From Gracilariopsis chorda (taxonomy: Eukaryota; Rhodophyta; Florideophyceae; Gracilariales; Gracilariaceae): a stretch of DNA of 64,000 nucleotides. Of this stretch, positions 20,674 to 31,010 are shown piece after piece (positions within the stretch are counted from its first letter, which is position 1; every line of letters starts with the position of its first letter). Location of the stretch: the NCBI GenBank assembly GCA_003194525.1, contig NBIV01000002.1:558001-622000 (forward strand), read 5' to 3'. The translations under genes and the position numbers were made by a program. Under the pieces are notes generated by a model, which was not told where the DNA came from, did no database searches, and saw only the letters and a list, made by a program, of their open reading frames with translations.

Positions 20674-21495
20674 AGCTATTTTGCATGATATGTGAGCGAT
20701 CTGCGAGCAGATGTCTACCGGAAGCGCAATGATTGTCCTGATTTACAAAAGCCTAGTTTTTGATCTTTTTCCCTACACGACGTCATCAACAGAATGATAC
20801 AGTGCCAAGAACTGACAAAAATGGGCACGTGAGCGCGCTTTGCATTGCTGAGAGGCACCAGTCGTCTATCCTACTCAACGTTTGTCTTTGATCATTTTCA
20901 ATGATCACTATTGCCGGCAGGCAAGGTGGTCAAGCGGAAGACCCTACAATTTCTAAAACGTGGTGCAAAGCGCCGCCTAAGGCCGAAAGTTTCTACTTGT
21001 TTAATGGTGAGGGTTTAAACGGGTAAGGGTTTATATCCTTGTAACCGTGTAGTTATTCTGAACTCCTTTTGACTTCAATGCAAGCGCGAAGGTGTCTACT
21101 TTCGAAGTGTTGAGAGTTCGACGAGACACACAGCTACATAGGGCGAAGGCTCGTGGAAATCGGACACCCCCATTCAACACCCTCCTCTGAAACGTGTTAA
21201 CTTCAGCACATAACCATTGTGTCCTGTACAAGTGAAAAAAAACTTATCACCATATGATCTTAAGTTGTCAAGAAAAGCTTGTGGCAATACGACTTCAATA
21301 TCCGAAGGGTATCCCTATAACTGTTTACAAGATTACACTACCTAAAACGAGACTCATGCCATCTTAAACTGATACTGTCAGATGTTGAAGGAAGAACAAC
21401 CTCGTCTGTTCCCGCATAAACGACTCCCTGTATGAGGCTAAGCTCAGTACTGCGACTGAATCAGGTCGCCCAGTTCATTTCCATCATTTCCGTCA
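20674..21495. other. Intergenic region
   Basis: About 820 bp upstream of the reverse serine-racemase-like gene and downstream of the reverse secreted-protein gene. I see no gene, tRNA or repeat that I can support. Confidence 0.45.
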
Positions 21496-22032
21496 CTACC
21501 GTCTGCTTTTAGCTCGCTTGCATCCATTACAACATAAACCAAACGGCTCCCCTTTGGTGGTGTTGTCGCTGCCGGGTTTGAAAATATCTTCAACAAACTG
21601 ATCCACGGGCTGTACATACAAAGAAGTGCCATTAGCATTTTGCACGAAGGGAGTAAGTGGACCAAAGTCAGACTTAGCAACGTCCGAAAGGTTTCCTAAC
21701 ACGAACTCTGCTTCATTGCCCTTAATGTCAATGCCGACATAACACCACACGTTTTGAGGCACGGTGGTTTGAGCAAAAACTGTGCCGTTACGGTAGAGAT
21801 AGATCCTGTGGTTAATGCTGAAGAAGCCATAGACATCAAAGCGGGTTGAATTTGACTGAAGCAGCAATGTGAGGTCTATCGAGGGCACTCTAGGTTGGTG
21901 ACAGTAGGCGCGAAGCCCGTGCTCTGAAACGCACCCTTTGAAACGCGTGCATGTGAACGTTGTGCAGTGGACGGGGGTGAACAAGAGTAAGCAAGAGAGC
22001 GCGGACAGCACCGTCAAGATGGATAGGCGCAT
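21496..22032 (-). CDS. Small secreted protein, LamG/ConA-like fold possible
   Basis: A 178-residue protein with a clear signal peptide: MRLS, then a hydrophobic core LTVLSALSCLLLFTPVHC, with cleavage likely near residue 23. The mature part has several N-glycosylation sequons (NST, NGT, NLS, NGT, NTT) and Cys residues near both ends (CTRFKGC; CCNGCK). The middle reads as alternating beta strands: FFSINHRIYLYRNGTVF, then VWCYVGIDIKGNEAEFVLGN. This resembles the strand-turn pattern of laminin-G/concanavalin-like jelly rolls. The C-terminus is basic (CKRAKSRR). The fold is inference and I recognise no specific family. The upstream sequence has TATATA near 22050, close to the ATG. Confidence 0.55.
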   Translation of the reverse strand: MRLSILTVLSALSCLLLFTPVHCTTFTCTRFKGCVSEHGLRAYCHQPRVPSIDLTLLLQSNSTRFDVYGFFSINHRIYLYRNGTVFAQTTVPQNVWCYVGIDIKGNEAEFVLGNLSDVAKSDFGPLTPFVQNANGTSLYVQPVDQFVEDIFKPGSDNTTKGEPFGLCCNGCKRAKSRR

Positions 22033-23152
22033 GATCTTTGGAGCTATATATCTTGCGTAATGCAGAAGTGGGTTTGGTGGGGTATGTAGCGTTTGCGGGT
22101 AGTCATGACGCCTACTGAAACCCCTTTTATGTCACTGAAGTTCTGCTATGTGGAAGATAAGCAGCACGATGCACGTAGCGCGTTCCTGCCAACAAGTGGT
22201 CGGTTACACATTTTGGTAATGGCTGGCAAAACGATGTCCACGTGGTTAGAGCCTAAACCTAACTTATTCTGGTGACAAATCTCCAGAGAGAGCAGACCAT
22301 TCAGGTTTGTGAGGAGGCACAGCGCATTGCTGTTCAACATGTTGGGGAGTCTCTCGAACAGCATCCTCAGTGAGGATGCTTCCTCCCAGCGACACCCCTT
22401 TGCGTTTAGGTACGGGTTACAAGGGTAACGAGCCCATACGACGGCTTGATTGTTTGTCCTTGGTCTTGGGGTCTTTCTACGAAGAGAGTGTCCATCGGAA
22501 CCTCTCTGATCGTAACCACAAGTTCCCAGACGTAACCACAAGTTCCCAGACGTAACCACAAAGTTCCCAGAAGCGTACCCAAACGCTTCATCCATTTCGT
22601 TTCTTGTTGAAGGCCGATAGCTACACTGCGACAAACGGAACACATGTGACCGAGGGCCCGCTAGCGGTTCTCGCGTGATCCCTCACCGCAGATGCAGATG
22701 CGCTGCGACAACTTTCACGCCCCAAAGGGTACAATCTGCACCGTACGAACGAGCGTGAAGATAGAAAGGCATGGCGTATCAAGCATGCACAAGTGAGGAA
22801 AAAGCCTGAGTGACGTTGCTACGCTTAATCAACGACCAGAAGCGTTAGAAGGCATAGTACGACTAAGGCTTTCTACATAAATATGTAGATGTAGTGCATG
22901 CAGTAGAGGTTCATACTTTTGTATGATACTAATAATGTAGAATATGGACTACCGTCAGGACTGTGTGGTGGACGGACTGCAAGTAGCTCGGGACAGGGTT
23001 CTGGCTAAGTTCGTGAGCGAAGTGGACTTGGGAAGTTCCAACTTCCCTCAGACTTCCTGCTTCGTCCAAAGCAAGCGTTCTTCTATAGACCTTCTTTATT
23101 AGAGTGCAGTCTCCTATCTACTGTTCTGTAGACTAGTTTGTAACTACTAATA
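22033..23152. other. Intergenic region up to the copia LTR
   Basis: About 1.1 kb without a supported gene. It holds one short tandem repeat (22511-22571). Open frames across it on the minus strand mostly read through that repeat. Confidence 0.45.
22511..22571. repeat. Three-copy 20-bp tandem repeat
   Basis: The unit CGTAACCACAAGTTCCCAGA occurs at 22511-22530 and 22531-22550 exactly. A third copy at 22551-22571 carries one extra A. Degenerate related sequence follows (AGCGTACCC). No function is apparent. Confidence 0.9.
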
Positions 23153-23523
23153 TGACGATAAGGCTCCGTTCACCGTCCTTGTCAGACGCTGAGAAAAAGG
23201 GAGATGGAATGGACCATCTCACCATCCCTGGGGATGGTGAGAAAGCGTCCTGCCCTCTCACCATCCCCGAGGATGGTGTGATTGCTGCTTACAATGCCGC
23301 ATTTATGCGAGCATGTTAGGACTTTAACTAACGAGAAAGACGACTAGCGTCTTTCTCTCTGAGTAAAAAAGGAGGGAACATAGTTCGACGTTTGTCTCTC
23401 GTCTGTTCCCCAACCCATTATTATCATCAACTCTACCTTTTTAAGCAAAGGAATCATCCTTTTTGGGCCGCCCCTAGCTACCAATACAGGCCACCACTTT
23501 TTTTAACGTATTATTTCACGACA
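23153..23523 (+). repeat. Copia 5' LTR (371 bp)
   Basis: It pairs with 38314-38685. It contains two imperfect hairpins built from CTCACCATCC/GGATGGTGAG (the first at 23217-23242) and a perfect 10-bp-stem hairpin GAGAAAGACG/CGTCTTTCTC at 23333-23357. In the 3' LTR a TATAAAAGG box follows that hairpin; here the same position reads TAAAAAAGG, so the promoter copy may be disabled. Confidence 0.92.
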
Positions 23524-24467
23524 TTCCGGAACTATCCGTGGATAATCGTCGATTTTTACCGTTTCCAAGTAAGTCATTCGACATCTAAAGAATTGAAAAT
23601 TTCTGTTGGTACTGATTACGCGTTGTTAACCAATACGTATAAGACGTAATTAATAACCACCGATTTTTTCTAATCTATATTTTTCTAGTGTCTAATCCGC
23701 ATATAAACACAGTGGCTCGTAGAAAGCCAGGCACTGTTTTTATTAACAATTTAGGCTATCCTACGGTAACTGTAGAGCACACACCCTCCTTGCATCGTCA
23801 GAACATTGCTGTACTACCAGCGTTACCAACCAATCAGCAACGACCGAACATATTAGACCATCTGACCCCTTCCGAATTGGAGAGTGAATCAGAACCAAGC
23901 CACCACTCACCCTTCAACTACATCTAGCCGCAATTTGCCAATTGTCTTTGAATTTTAAGCCGAAGAGGTACCCGTGCCCCACCGCTGCCAACACGCACAA
24001 GTGCAATTGCAACCGAGCACCAGTGGCATACGGAAGCTCCGCAGGAAAAAGGCCAAGTGTTTGGCTGAACAATTGCAACCAAAGAAGAAGACCACGCGTG
24101 TGGCTCGTGCCAAACGCTTCTGCACATTGTGCAAAACTCAGTGTAACAGTGCAAAAACCTTTTTTGACCACTGTCAGTCTAAAACAAACTGCAACTGCGT
24201 GCAGTGTAAGCGTACTCCGCCTTACTGTGCTACCTGTAAGCGCTCATTTGAGTTGCATCATCATTTGAACCGCCACAAAAGCGGCAAAGCACACTTCAAA
24301 GTGCTCTACGATCAACATTTAAATAAATAAATAGTTTTGCTTTTGCCTATTACTCTAAGATTACTAACCAATACTAATAGGCTAATTCTGTACGATTAAA
24401 GCTTAGTTAATCACAGTACTCTATTATATTAGCATACATAACACTGTCGTAAGTTGTTTAGTACATC
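23524..24467 (+). other. Copia leader between 5' LTR and gag, with a candidate 5' intron
   Basis: A 944-bp leader. A strong donor (CAA|GTAAGT, from 23569) and an acceptor with branch-like CTAAT and a pyrimidine tract (TATATTTTTCTAG, ending at 23687) would define a 119-nt intron. No obvious tRNA-complementary primer site follows the LTR. The rest is open in a frame at 23688-23927 (no ATG) and in the zinc-finger frame at 23974-24330. Confidence 0.45.
23974..24330 (+). pseudogene. Zinc-finger accessory frame of the copia element
   Basis: The frame encodes about 118 residues but contains no ATG; it starts after a TAA at about 23956. The N-terminal half is Lys/Arg/Gln-rich. Two Cys/His modules follow: FCTLCKTQCNSAKTFFDHC, with further Cys in NCNCVQC, and then YCATCKRSFELHHHLNRHKS continuing to a second His (C-x2-C-x12-H-x5-H). 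The second is a good C2H2 finger of the type found in U1-like/dsRNA-binding zinc fingers. Copia elements do not normally carry a gene here. It may be reached by splicing from the leader, may have lost its start codon, or may be a captured host fragment. Its role, if any, is unknown. Confidence 0.5.
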
Positions 24468-24886
24468 ATGCCGCCACTTAACGGAAATTTTATTACCAAT
24501 GTTAGGTATGCAAATCAGCAACAACGACAATTTATCGAATTTATTAAGAATATTCAGGAAAACAATACCCAAGCAGAGCTTGCTCAAGTACTGGAACTTC
24601 TGAGAACTGAATACCCTCCAGATAAGCTACTCACTTTTAAAATTTTAAGTACTGGATTGCTTATGCGTAAGTTTGCAAAGTTCTTAGAAGATCGCGGAAT
24701 TAGTTTTGCAGAACATGAAAGCGGTCACCTCTTAAAAAGAATTGCCGAAAATATTTTTGAGGAGTCTCACCTAGAAGATGCTTTCACTGCTATAGATTTA
24801 TTCGAGCAAATGCCAGCACCTGCTCCGCCTACCCAACAACAACCACAGAGATTTGCAGACGTCGAAGAAGAAACTGAGGTTGAGCA
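24468..24886 (+). pseudogene. Copia gag, 5' part (cut by Gypsy-1)
   Basis: Starts at an ATG (MPPLNGNFITNVRYANQQQR) and encodes about 139 residues of helical, Gln/Glu-rich sequence up to the Gypsy-1 insertion. The reading phase at GAGCA (24882-24886) is the same as that resumed at 33936, so the frame was open before the insertion. No domain name can be attached to this segment beyond copia Gag by position. Confidence 0.7.
24882..24886 (+). repeat. Target-site duplication GAGCA (left)
   Basis: The 5-bp direct repeat GAGCA abuts the Gypsy-1 LTR at 24887; the partner is 33936-33940. Five bp is the normal Ty3/gypsy integration footprint. Confidence 0.9.
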
Positions 24887-25449
24887 TGTGGTACAACCAT
24901 TAGGGGCGCGAGGCCACTCGGTAGCGATGTGGATGTCCACGAATTACCCTGATAATAGGGGTGCCGCTTGCGGCGGCAAGGCCTAGGGGTGCTTCTGTCT
25001 GGGTAACCGGGGTTCGGTCGCGTGAGCACGGGTGTAGCACGGGAATCCGTGTGGGGTGGAAGCTTAGCGGGAGACCGCAAGTTATAACTAGTCCAGAGGT
25101 CCGGTTAAGGCTCCAGGAACTAGGAACTTGGGTTCCGTCCCCCATGATCTTCCAGTTTACTGAGGTGCGACCCTTCCCGTCACTAAGTACTGCGGAGTGC
25201 CGCACTAGCTACAGTAAATAATATTAGAAATATCTAGATAATTCTAAGTAGATGGCCCGTGGCCAGCACCTACTGTGCACATCCCGAATAAAGTGGAAAT
25301 CCACGTATGAACCGCACCCGCTCGTGCATCGCTCAGTGTCCCCTTGTGACAACCCTAGGGTTACCGAAAACACGTGTGACGTATGAACCGTCGCGTATCG
25401 ACTTGGTGATTTCCGCACCTCGGATGACCGAGTTACTCCTTGCATCACA
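24887..25449 (-). repeat. Gypsy-1 3' LTR (563 bp)
   Basis: Near-identical to 33373-33935. It ends at 25449 next to the polypurine tract. Its plus strand contains AATAAA near 25296, a possible polyadenylation hexamer for plus-strand transcripts. Confidence 0.95.
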
Positions 25450-25489
25450 TATCCCCCCCGTTAAGAGCGGATTATATCTGCGAATTCGC

Positions 25490-25498
25490 CTATATAAG
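25490..25498 (+). promoter_or_regulatory. Candidate TATA box for the Gypsy-1 antisense ORF
   Basis: TATATAAGG reads on the plus strand about 40 bp outside the 3' LTR and about 130 bp before the ATG at 25625. It is oriented away from the LTR and toward the antisense frame. Function is inferred from the motif and position only. Confidence 0.4.
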
Positions 25499-25624
25499 GA
25501 GCGAACAATGTCGCGGTATCGCAGCATTTGGTCTGCTTCTCCCCCTCACTCCTGTGAAAACCAAGCTCTCATCGAACACGACACTGATACCGGCCACCTC
25601 AGCGCTTCTGAATTCCAACTAACG

Positions 25625-26050
25625 ATGCAACCATCTGAGAATCCCCAGCAACCCCCTTCGCACCCTTCTGCATCAAACTCCGGACCCGTTCCGACCACGG
25701 CATCAGTGCCACTGCCTCAGCCTCAGCCTTTGCCGTACATGCCGGCGTATGTCTCGAATACCGCGGTTATCCGCCCTCCTCAGCGACGCATCCATCAGTC
25801 ATTCCCGCACCCTGCGGATTTAGTGGGCATTAATCCCTTAAACCGCCCCGAGGCGTTTGCTAGTGCTCCGTGGTTTCATCCACAAGGGGTGCGCGATGAG
25901 GGCCTCCTCGATCAATACCAGGTCGCTGGGCGTCTTTCCGATGGACTCCCGCTTCATGCGGTGTATACTGACGACTGGCTCGCGCACTGCGCTTCTTCGC
26001 CTTTCCTTATTCATGGGTCTCCACTTCTTTTTTTTTCCACGCTAACGTGA
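25625..26050 (+). CDS. Antisense accessory ORF in Gypsy-1
   Basis: This frame lies between the integrase/chromodomain end and the 3' LTR and runs opposite to gag-pol. From the ATG at 25625 it encodes 141 residues: a Pro/Ser/Gln-rich first half (PQPQPLPYMPAYVSN) and a more structured second half with Trp/Tyr/His (PWFHPQGVRDEGLLDQYQVAG, then HAVYTDDWLAHC). An earlier in-phase ATG at 25508 would add 39 residues. A canonical TATATAAGG lies at about 25491, just inside the LTR boundary on the plus strand, so transcription could start near 25520 and favour the 25625 start. I recognise no domain. It ends with TGA very near the end of integrase and hardly overlaps it. See the similar arrangement in Gypsy-2. 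Confidence 0.45.
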   Translation: MQPSENPQQPPSHPSASNSGPVPTTASVPLPQPQPLPYMPAYVSNTAVIRPPQRRIHQSFPHPADLVGINPLNRPEAFASAPWFHPQGVRDEGLLDQYQVAGRLSDGLPLHAVYTDDWLAHCASSPFLIHGSPLLFFSTLT

Positions 26051-26056
26051 CGGTCC

Positions 26057-28093
26057 CTAGACAATTTGGGAGTCCCCCATGATACCGACGAGAGCGTCAC
26101 CCAAGTTCGCCGGTAACGGCAATCTCCTCCAGCGGTGATACCGCACGACATGGGATCGGGGGATATTCTCCATCGGTTCCCATGTGTCCGCTTCAGGCGG
26201 GTAATTGTACCATCGAATTCGACAACGGGGCTTGAGGTCCTCCTCGTCATACGCGTGATCGGCGATTCGGTCCATCACGTATTCTTGCGGAGAGCCGCGC
26301 TCGTCTCGCTCTACTGAGCTCCCGTTCTCCGGGGATTCCCGACTATCCTCCGGCGGAGTAGCCGGACTTTTCAGCTCCTTGGCCGTTTTTGCCGGTGCGG
26401 GTTTTCGTTCTCCGCTAAGTGATTTCGGGCTATTCCCGGTTCGTGTTACTCCCGGCTGGTCCGGACGGTTTAGCGAAGACGCAGCCTCTTCTGCTGCTGT
26501 ACGCCTGAGGTGTACCTCGCTATGCGAGGGACTTGGAGTCGAGATAATCTCGGGGTGACTTCTATGGGGAGTCTTGTCGGCAAGGGCCGGGGTCACGGCG
26601 GATCCGTCTGCTGGAGGCGGCTTCCTCTCTTCCACCGTTGTGGGGTCAGCGCTTACGCTCTTTTCCCTTGGAGATGTTCTCCGTTGTAGGGGCAGGTTCG
26701 GTGGGCCTTCTTTCTGCTTGCTGTCGTCAGCGGAATCGTCGTCTTCTTCACGCATTCGTGGTTGCTGTGTGGGCGGATGCTTTCCGTCGGGAGGCGGTTT
26801 GGTGTGAGTGACACTCTGGTTCGCCCAATTAGAGGCCTTCCAAGATGTGGGCTTGGCCACGGGGTACGGGTGGTCACGTGACGCTTCCCCTGTGCGCAGG
26901 ATTTGGTTCACATAACCGTCACGCGCTGATATACAGCGGGGTGTGACACTTACAGTACCATTTGGTGGCGGTTGTGCGCCGGATATACTGGGAGGCGGAA
27001 CGTCGGACAATTCCGGGCTGCTGATTGGCTGAGAGATGACACTTGTCGTCGATTCGCCTTGAGTGGCCCCCACTGGCCGTGATGCGGCGGCTTGTACGGG
27101 CGTTCCGTCTCGCACGGGGTCAGGGGCTGTTACGACACGGTCTCGTGAAATTCGTTCGACGTTATCGTCTTCCTTGCGGATAACCACCGTCTCTGAGTCG
27201 AGTTCGACTACTTCATATGGACCAGATACTACTGGGGATAGCTTATGTCGCCTCCGGAGTTCACTCCTTCCTTCTCGCGTCGTAGCGTCCGGACGCTCAA
27301 TACGCACGAACACGTGACCTCCGACCAGGATATCCGGAATAATGGGGCGTAGTGTGGCATCATAATTCCGTTTATAATGGGTTTGGGCCTTCGCTAGCTC
27401 TCTTGCGGCCTGTTCCGCGCGTCGTCTCGGGTCATCCCTCCACTTGAGGTGGTGTGAAGCCGGTGTCGGCGCCTCCAACTCGCTGTCTTGGTCCAGTCTG
27501 ACTGGTAGAGCCGGCGGGCAGCGCACCAAGACCAGTTCGAAGGGTGCCATTCTCGTCGTCGAGTGAACTTGCGTATTGTACGCGTAGCACAGCGTGTCTG
27601 TATACAAGTCCCAATCCTTGGGGTGGTCCGTCACGTAATGCCGAAGAGCGGCGAGTAGCGTGCGATTGAAACGCTCCACCTGACCGTTTGTCTGCGGATG
27701 GTACGTCGTGGTAAACACGTTCTTCACGCCGAGAATGCGGCATTCGTCCTGAAAGAACTTCGCAACGAATTGCTTCCCATTATCTGATAATAGATTCAAC
27801 GGTGGTCCGTAGACGTAGACCCACTCTCTGATGAAAGCTTGCGCGATTGCCGTGGCCGTGATCCGCTTCAGAGGGACTGTCCGAGTCAGCTTCGAGAAGC
27901 GATCCGTGATTACCAGAAGGTATCTATAGCCTCGCTTTGTGCGAATCAGTTCCCCTAAGATGTCAATGCTGACGTACTCTAAAGGCACTTTCGCCGGGAA
28001 CAGCTTCAGGGGACGTTTCCGTTTCCACAGCTTAATGCGATTCTTCGCGCAGGTTGTACACAACTTCGCCGTGGCGTGGCAGTCCATTGCCAA
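26057..28093 (-). pseudogene. Gypsy-1 integrase with C-terminal chromodomain
   Basis: An open frame of 678 residues. It begins inside the HHCC zinc region (CHATAKLCTTCAKN). The DDE core is intact: VSIDILGEL (first Asp), LLSDNGKQFV (second Asp) and HPQTNGQVERFNRT (Glu). The GPY/F-like segment is VVSGPYEVVELD. A long Pro/Ser/Glu-rich linker leads to a chromodomain at about 590-645: EYVMDRIADHAYDEEDL, then RIRWYNYPPEADTWEPMENI. The three aromatic cage positions (Tyr, Trp, Tyr) known from HP1 are present, so it could bind methylated histone H3 and steer integration to heterochromatin. The frame is disconnected from the preceding piece by a frameshift near 28100-28150. Confidence 0.88.
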
Positions 28094-28404
28094 TGTTGGC
28101 CAATAAAAGTCTTTCCTGAGAGTCCAGTATAACTTTGTGCTACCTGGATGTCCTGGGAGTAGTGTGCGAGATGCAGTACTCTGCTCTTCAAGACGTGTGG
28201 AATCACGATGTGGTCCTGTGCTTCGACAGTTCGAACTAGCACTCCTTGCTTGTCAAGGCCAAAGGGTAACCCCTCCCCCCCGTTAAGAAGGGAGCGTATG
28301 GAGGTGCAGAAGGCATCTGCGTGTTGCTCACGTAGAAGCTCTTCTAACGAGATACGCTCGAGTTGTTCGGCCGGTGCAGTGTCTGTTGCTTGCGCAATTA
28401 GCAA
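28006..28404 (-). pseudogene. Gypsy-1 pol fragment (RNase H-integrase junction)
   Basis: This frame carries the segment before the integrase zinc finger (IVIPHVLKSRVLHLAHYS), where the expected text switches into the neighbouring frame, revealing a frameshift near 28150. It is separated from the RNase H end by an in-frame TAA at about 28426. Confidence 0.7.
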
Positions 28405-28425
28405 GTCGAGGGTGAAGTCATCGTC

Positions 28426-28758
28426 TTAATCCGTGCAATGTTGCGCGCCGGCATCGGCTTGGAGATGAGGTGAGTCCTCAGCGAAGAGACAAGGGATGTC
28501 ATCATCGATTTCAGTTTGGGTTTCTCCCAGTGTTAAGAGCCGTGATAAGGCGTCGGCATGGACGTTAAAGCGCCCCCTTTTGTACTTGACTTCGAAGTCG
28601 AATTCCGAGAGGCGTAATCGCCATCGCATTAAGCGTCCCGACGGTTCGGATATAGAAAGTAGCCATCTGAGGCATGAATGGTCCGTATTGACGATAAAAT
28701 GCACCCCTTGAAAGTATGGTCGGAGGGTCGTAAGAGCCCAGACAACCGCAAGGCATTC
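28426..28758 (-). pseudogene. Gypsy-1 RNase H, 3' part
   Basis: Continues the pol frame after a TAA that replaces the usual Glu of the YSVSEKECLAVVW motif. It includes FIVNTDHSCLRWLL and FDFEVKYKRGRFNVHADALS, the conserved C-terminal RNase H text of Ty3 elements. It stops at a TAA near 28426. Confidence 0.8.
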
Positions 28759-28761
28759 CTT

Positions 28762-29634
28762 TTAAGATACCGAGTAGTTTTGTTCCGCTGATTGCAGCGA
28801 TCTGGACCAATAACCAATAGGTTTGCGTTCGCCGTCAGGATATTCCTGGAAAAGGGCACAGCCCACTTGATATTCACTGGAGTCAGTGTCGACCACAAAG
28901 GGGAGTCCCAATTTTGGGAGGGCCAATACGGGTGCTGTGATCAGCGTCTTCTTGAGCGTTTCGAAGGCATCCGTCTCGGCTTCAACGAATTGTTTGAGTT
29001 GGACGGGCTGTCCTTTCTTCAATAATGCGTTCAACGGCGCGGCTATGTGTGAGTAGCGCGGGACAAATCGTCGATAGACGTTACATAACCCCAGAAAGGC
29101 ACGCAATTGTGTTTGTGTTTGCGGGGGTGTGGCTTTGCGGATAGCCGCGGTTGCGACTTCGTCCATCTCCAGCTGTCCTGGTTTGATCAAATGACCAAGG
29201 TACTTGACTTTATCCGTGAACCATTCACATTTCTTTAGCTTCAAAGTAATCCCAGCTGACTGGAGCTTTTTTAGTATCAACTCGACGTCTTCAAAATGGT
29301 TCTCCATGTTCTTACTGAAAATGATGATATCATCGAGATATACCAAGCAGGTCTTCCACTTGTAGGATGACAAGATGATGTCCAGGGCACGCTGGAACGT
29401 AGCTGGCGCATTAGTGAGGCCAAATGGCATGCGTTTGAATCGGTAAAGACCGGCGTGGCACACGAAGGCCGTTTTGTCGCGGTCATCATCCGCGATGGGC
29501 ACCTGCCAGTACCCGGAATTAGCGTCCAGCGTAGTAAATACGGTGGCATCACCGAGGCTGTCGATGCATTCATCCATTCGGGGTAAGGGATACGTATCCC
29601 TTACGGTCAATGCGTTCAGTTTCCTGTAATCCAC
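28762..29634 (-). pseudogene. Gypsy-1 reverse transcriptase core and RNase H, 5' part
   Basis: 290 codons in the same frame as the protease/RT piece, separated from it by an in-frame TGA next to RFCVDYRKLN. Catalytic motifs are visible: TTLDANSGYWQVPI (first Asp), MPFGLTNAPATFQ and LVYLDDIIIFSKN (YLDD box). Then come the connection and the RNase H start, FVVDTDSSEYQVGCALFQE. It ends at the TAA near 28759. Confidence 0.88.
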
Positions 29635-29643
29635 GCAAAAGCG

Positions 29644-30747
29644 TCATGAACCATCCGTCTTCGGGACGAGCGCCACTGGGGAGGCCCAAGCGGATTGTGC
29701 GGGCTCAATGACCCCCTTTTCAAGCATGTCATCCACATGCTGTTGTTCGATTTCTGGCGTTCGGGGTCCAGCTCTGTAGGGATGCTGTGCAATGGGTCTT
29801 GTACCCGGGACGAGATCAATATGATGCTCTGTTGCGGCGATTTCGCCGAGGTTCCCATCCCACATGGACGAGTATTTCTGCAGTAATCTGCGTAAGCGAT
29901 CCCGGTACTCCTCTGGTACATGGGAGAGGTCCAATTCGTCAACTGACGGGAGCGCTTTAGCTAATTCCCGGTCTCCCGGTGTCGGTACTTGCTCCAGTTC
30001 AGCAGAAGTTGACAGCGAGATCTCGTCCGCCAGGGATATCCCTAATACTTCCGCTAGGGAAATGTGCGTCGGTATGAGTACTGTGGGATGTGGTAAAGCC
30101 ACGGCAACCATCTGATTCTTGTGAAGTTTCACAGGATGATTGGTGAAGTTGCTAATCAACAATCGTAAAGGTCTGTTAGGTTGTACCTGGGCAACGCCGT
30201 TGGCGGCGGTAATTCCATTACGTTCGTATGTGTGTGATAAGGGTTGAATCACGATAAGTCCGTGGCGTTGTGTGGTCACGGTGACCCACGTCTGAGATTT
30301 TGGAGGATGCTCCACCTGTTCCGCTACCTTACTCTTTGGAGAGGTTCTCCCACTAGGTCCAGCGTTCTGGGATGGGGGCAACGGCCCTGAATTGGCAGCC
30401 GGGTGCAGGGGTCTGCGCACTATTGGTACGGTGCTTCCGTCATCCATCTCCACTTCCCGAAGGCGGGGTCTTATTGCTTCCACGTAGCGGTCACAGTAGT
30501 CACATCCAAGAACAACTTGGGCAGCCAGTGTCGAGCAGACAATGAACTCCAACATGACGACATGGTTTCCCAAACGGACGACGAGGCGTATGGTACCTAG
30601 ACATTCTAGAGGCTTCTTGTTTGCGTCCCGGACATCCGGTAGAGGACCGCTTCGAATGCGGGTCCGATCATGAGGGCTGAGTTCAGATACCCTGATAAAA
30701 TTCGGTCCTGCGCCGGTATCGAGTACCGCAAGACGTCGCGACAACAA
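29644..30747 (-). pseudogene. Gypsy-1 aspartic protease and RT N-terminus
   Basis: 367 codons. The protease active site LDTGAGPNFI is near the start, followed by the flap-like region VVLGCDYCDRYV. RT fingers follow: HHIDLVPGTRPIAQHPYR, then VIEPAQSAWASPVALVPKTDG. An in-frame TGA then falls where Ty3 elements normally have Trp or another residue before RFCVDYR. Upstream, another TAA at about 30789 separates it from a short in-phase stretch (to 31008). Confidence 0.87.
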
Positions 30748-31010
30748 GTGTCGATTTGTGCCGATATCGGCGTATACTTTATAGTTACGTTAAGCCATAA
30801 CCATAATAGGGTCTGTTCGTCTCCCAGGGCACTGGTATCGTCGCCATGGTCGACTTAATCCGCAGTCGAACTGCGTTTGAATTCCGGTCGAGCCGGACTT
30901 TCCTGGCCTAAGGAGAACCTTGGGCCTCCATACCGGAGAGCGGGGAGGTCGGTCCCCCTCAGCCGGCACAATGGAATCGGACTGTGCCGACTCCCTTGGG
31001 GCTCCCACCG

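Noticed and set aside
20917-21000. tRNA-like stretch (GGTGGTCAAGCGG resembling a Leu/Ser D-arm)
   Set aside because: No matching acceptor stem, anticodon arm or TTCRA T-loop could be found around it.
22146-22643. 165-codon reverse frame in the intergenic region
   Set aside because: It reads through the 20-bp tandem repeat and has no recognisable features.
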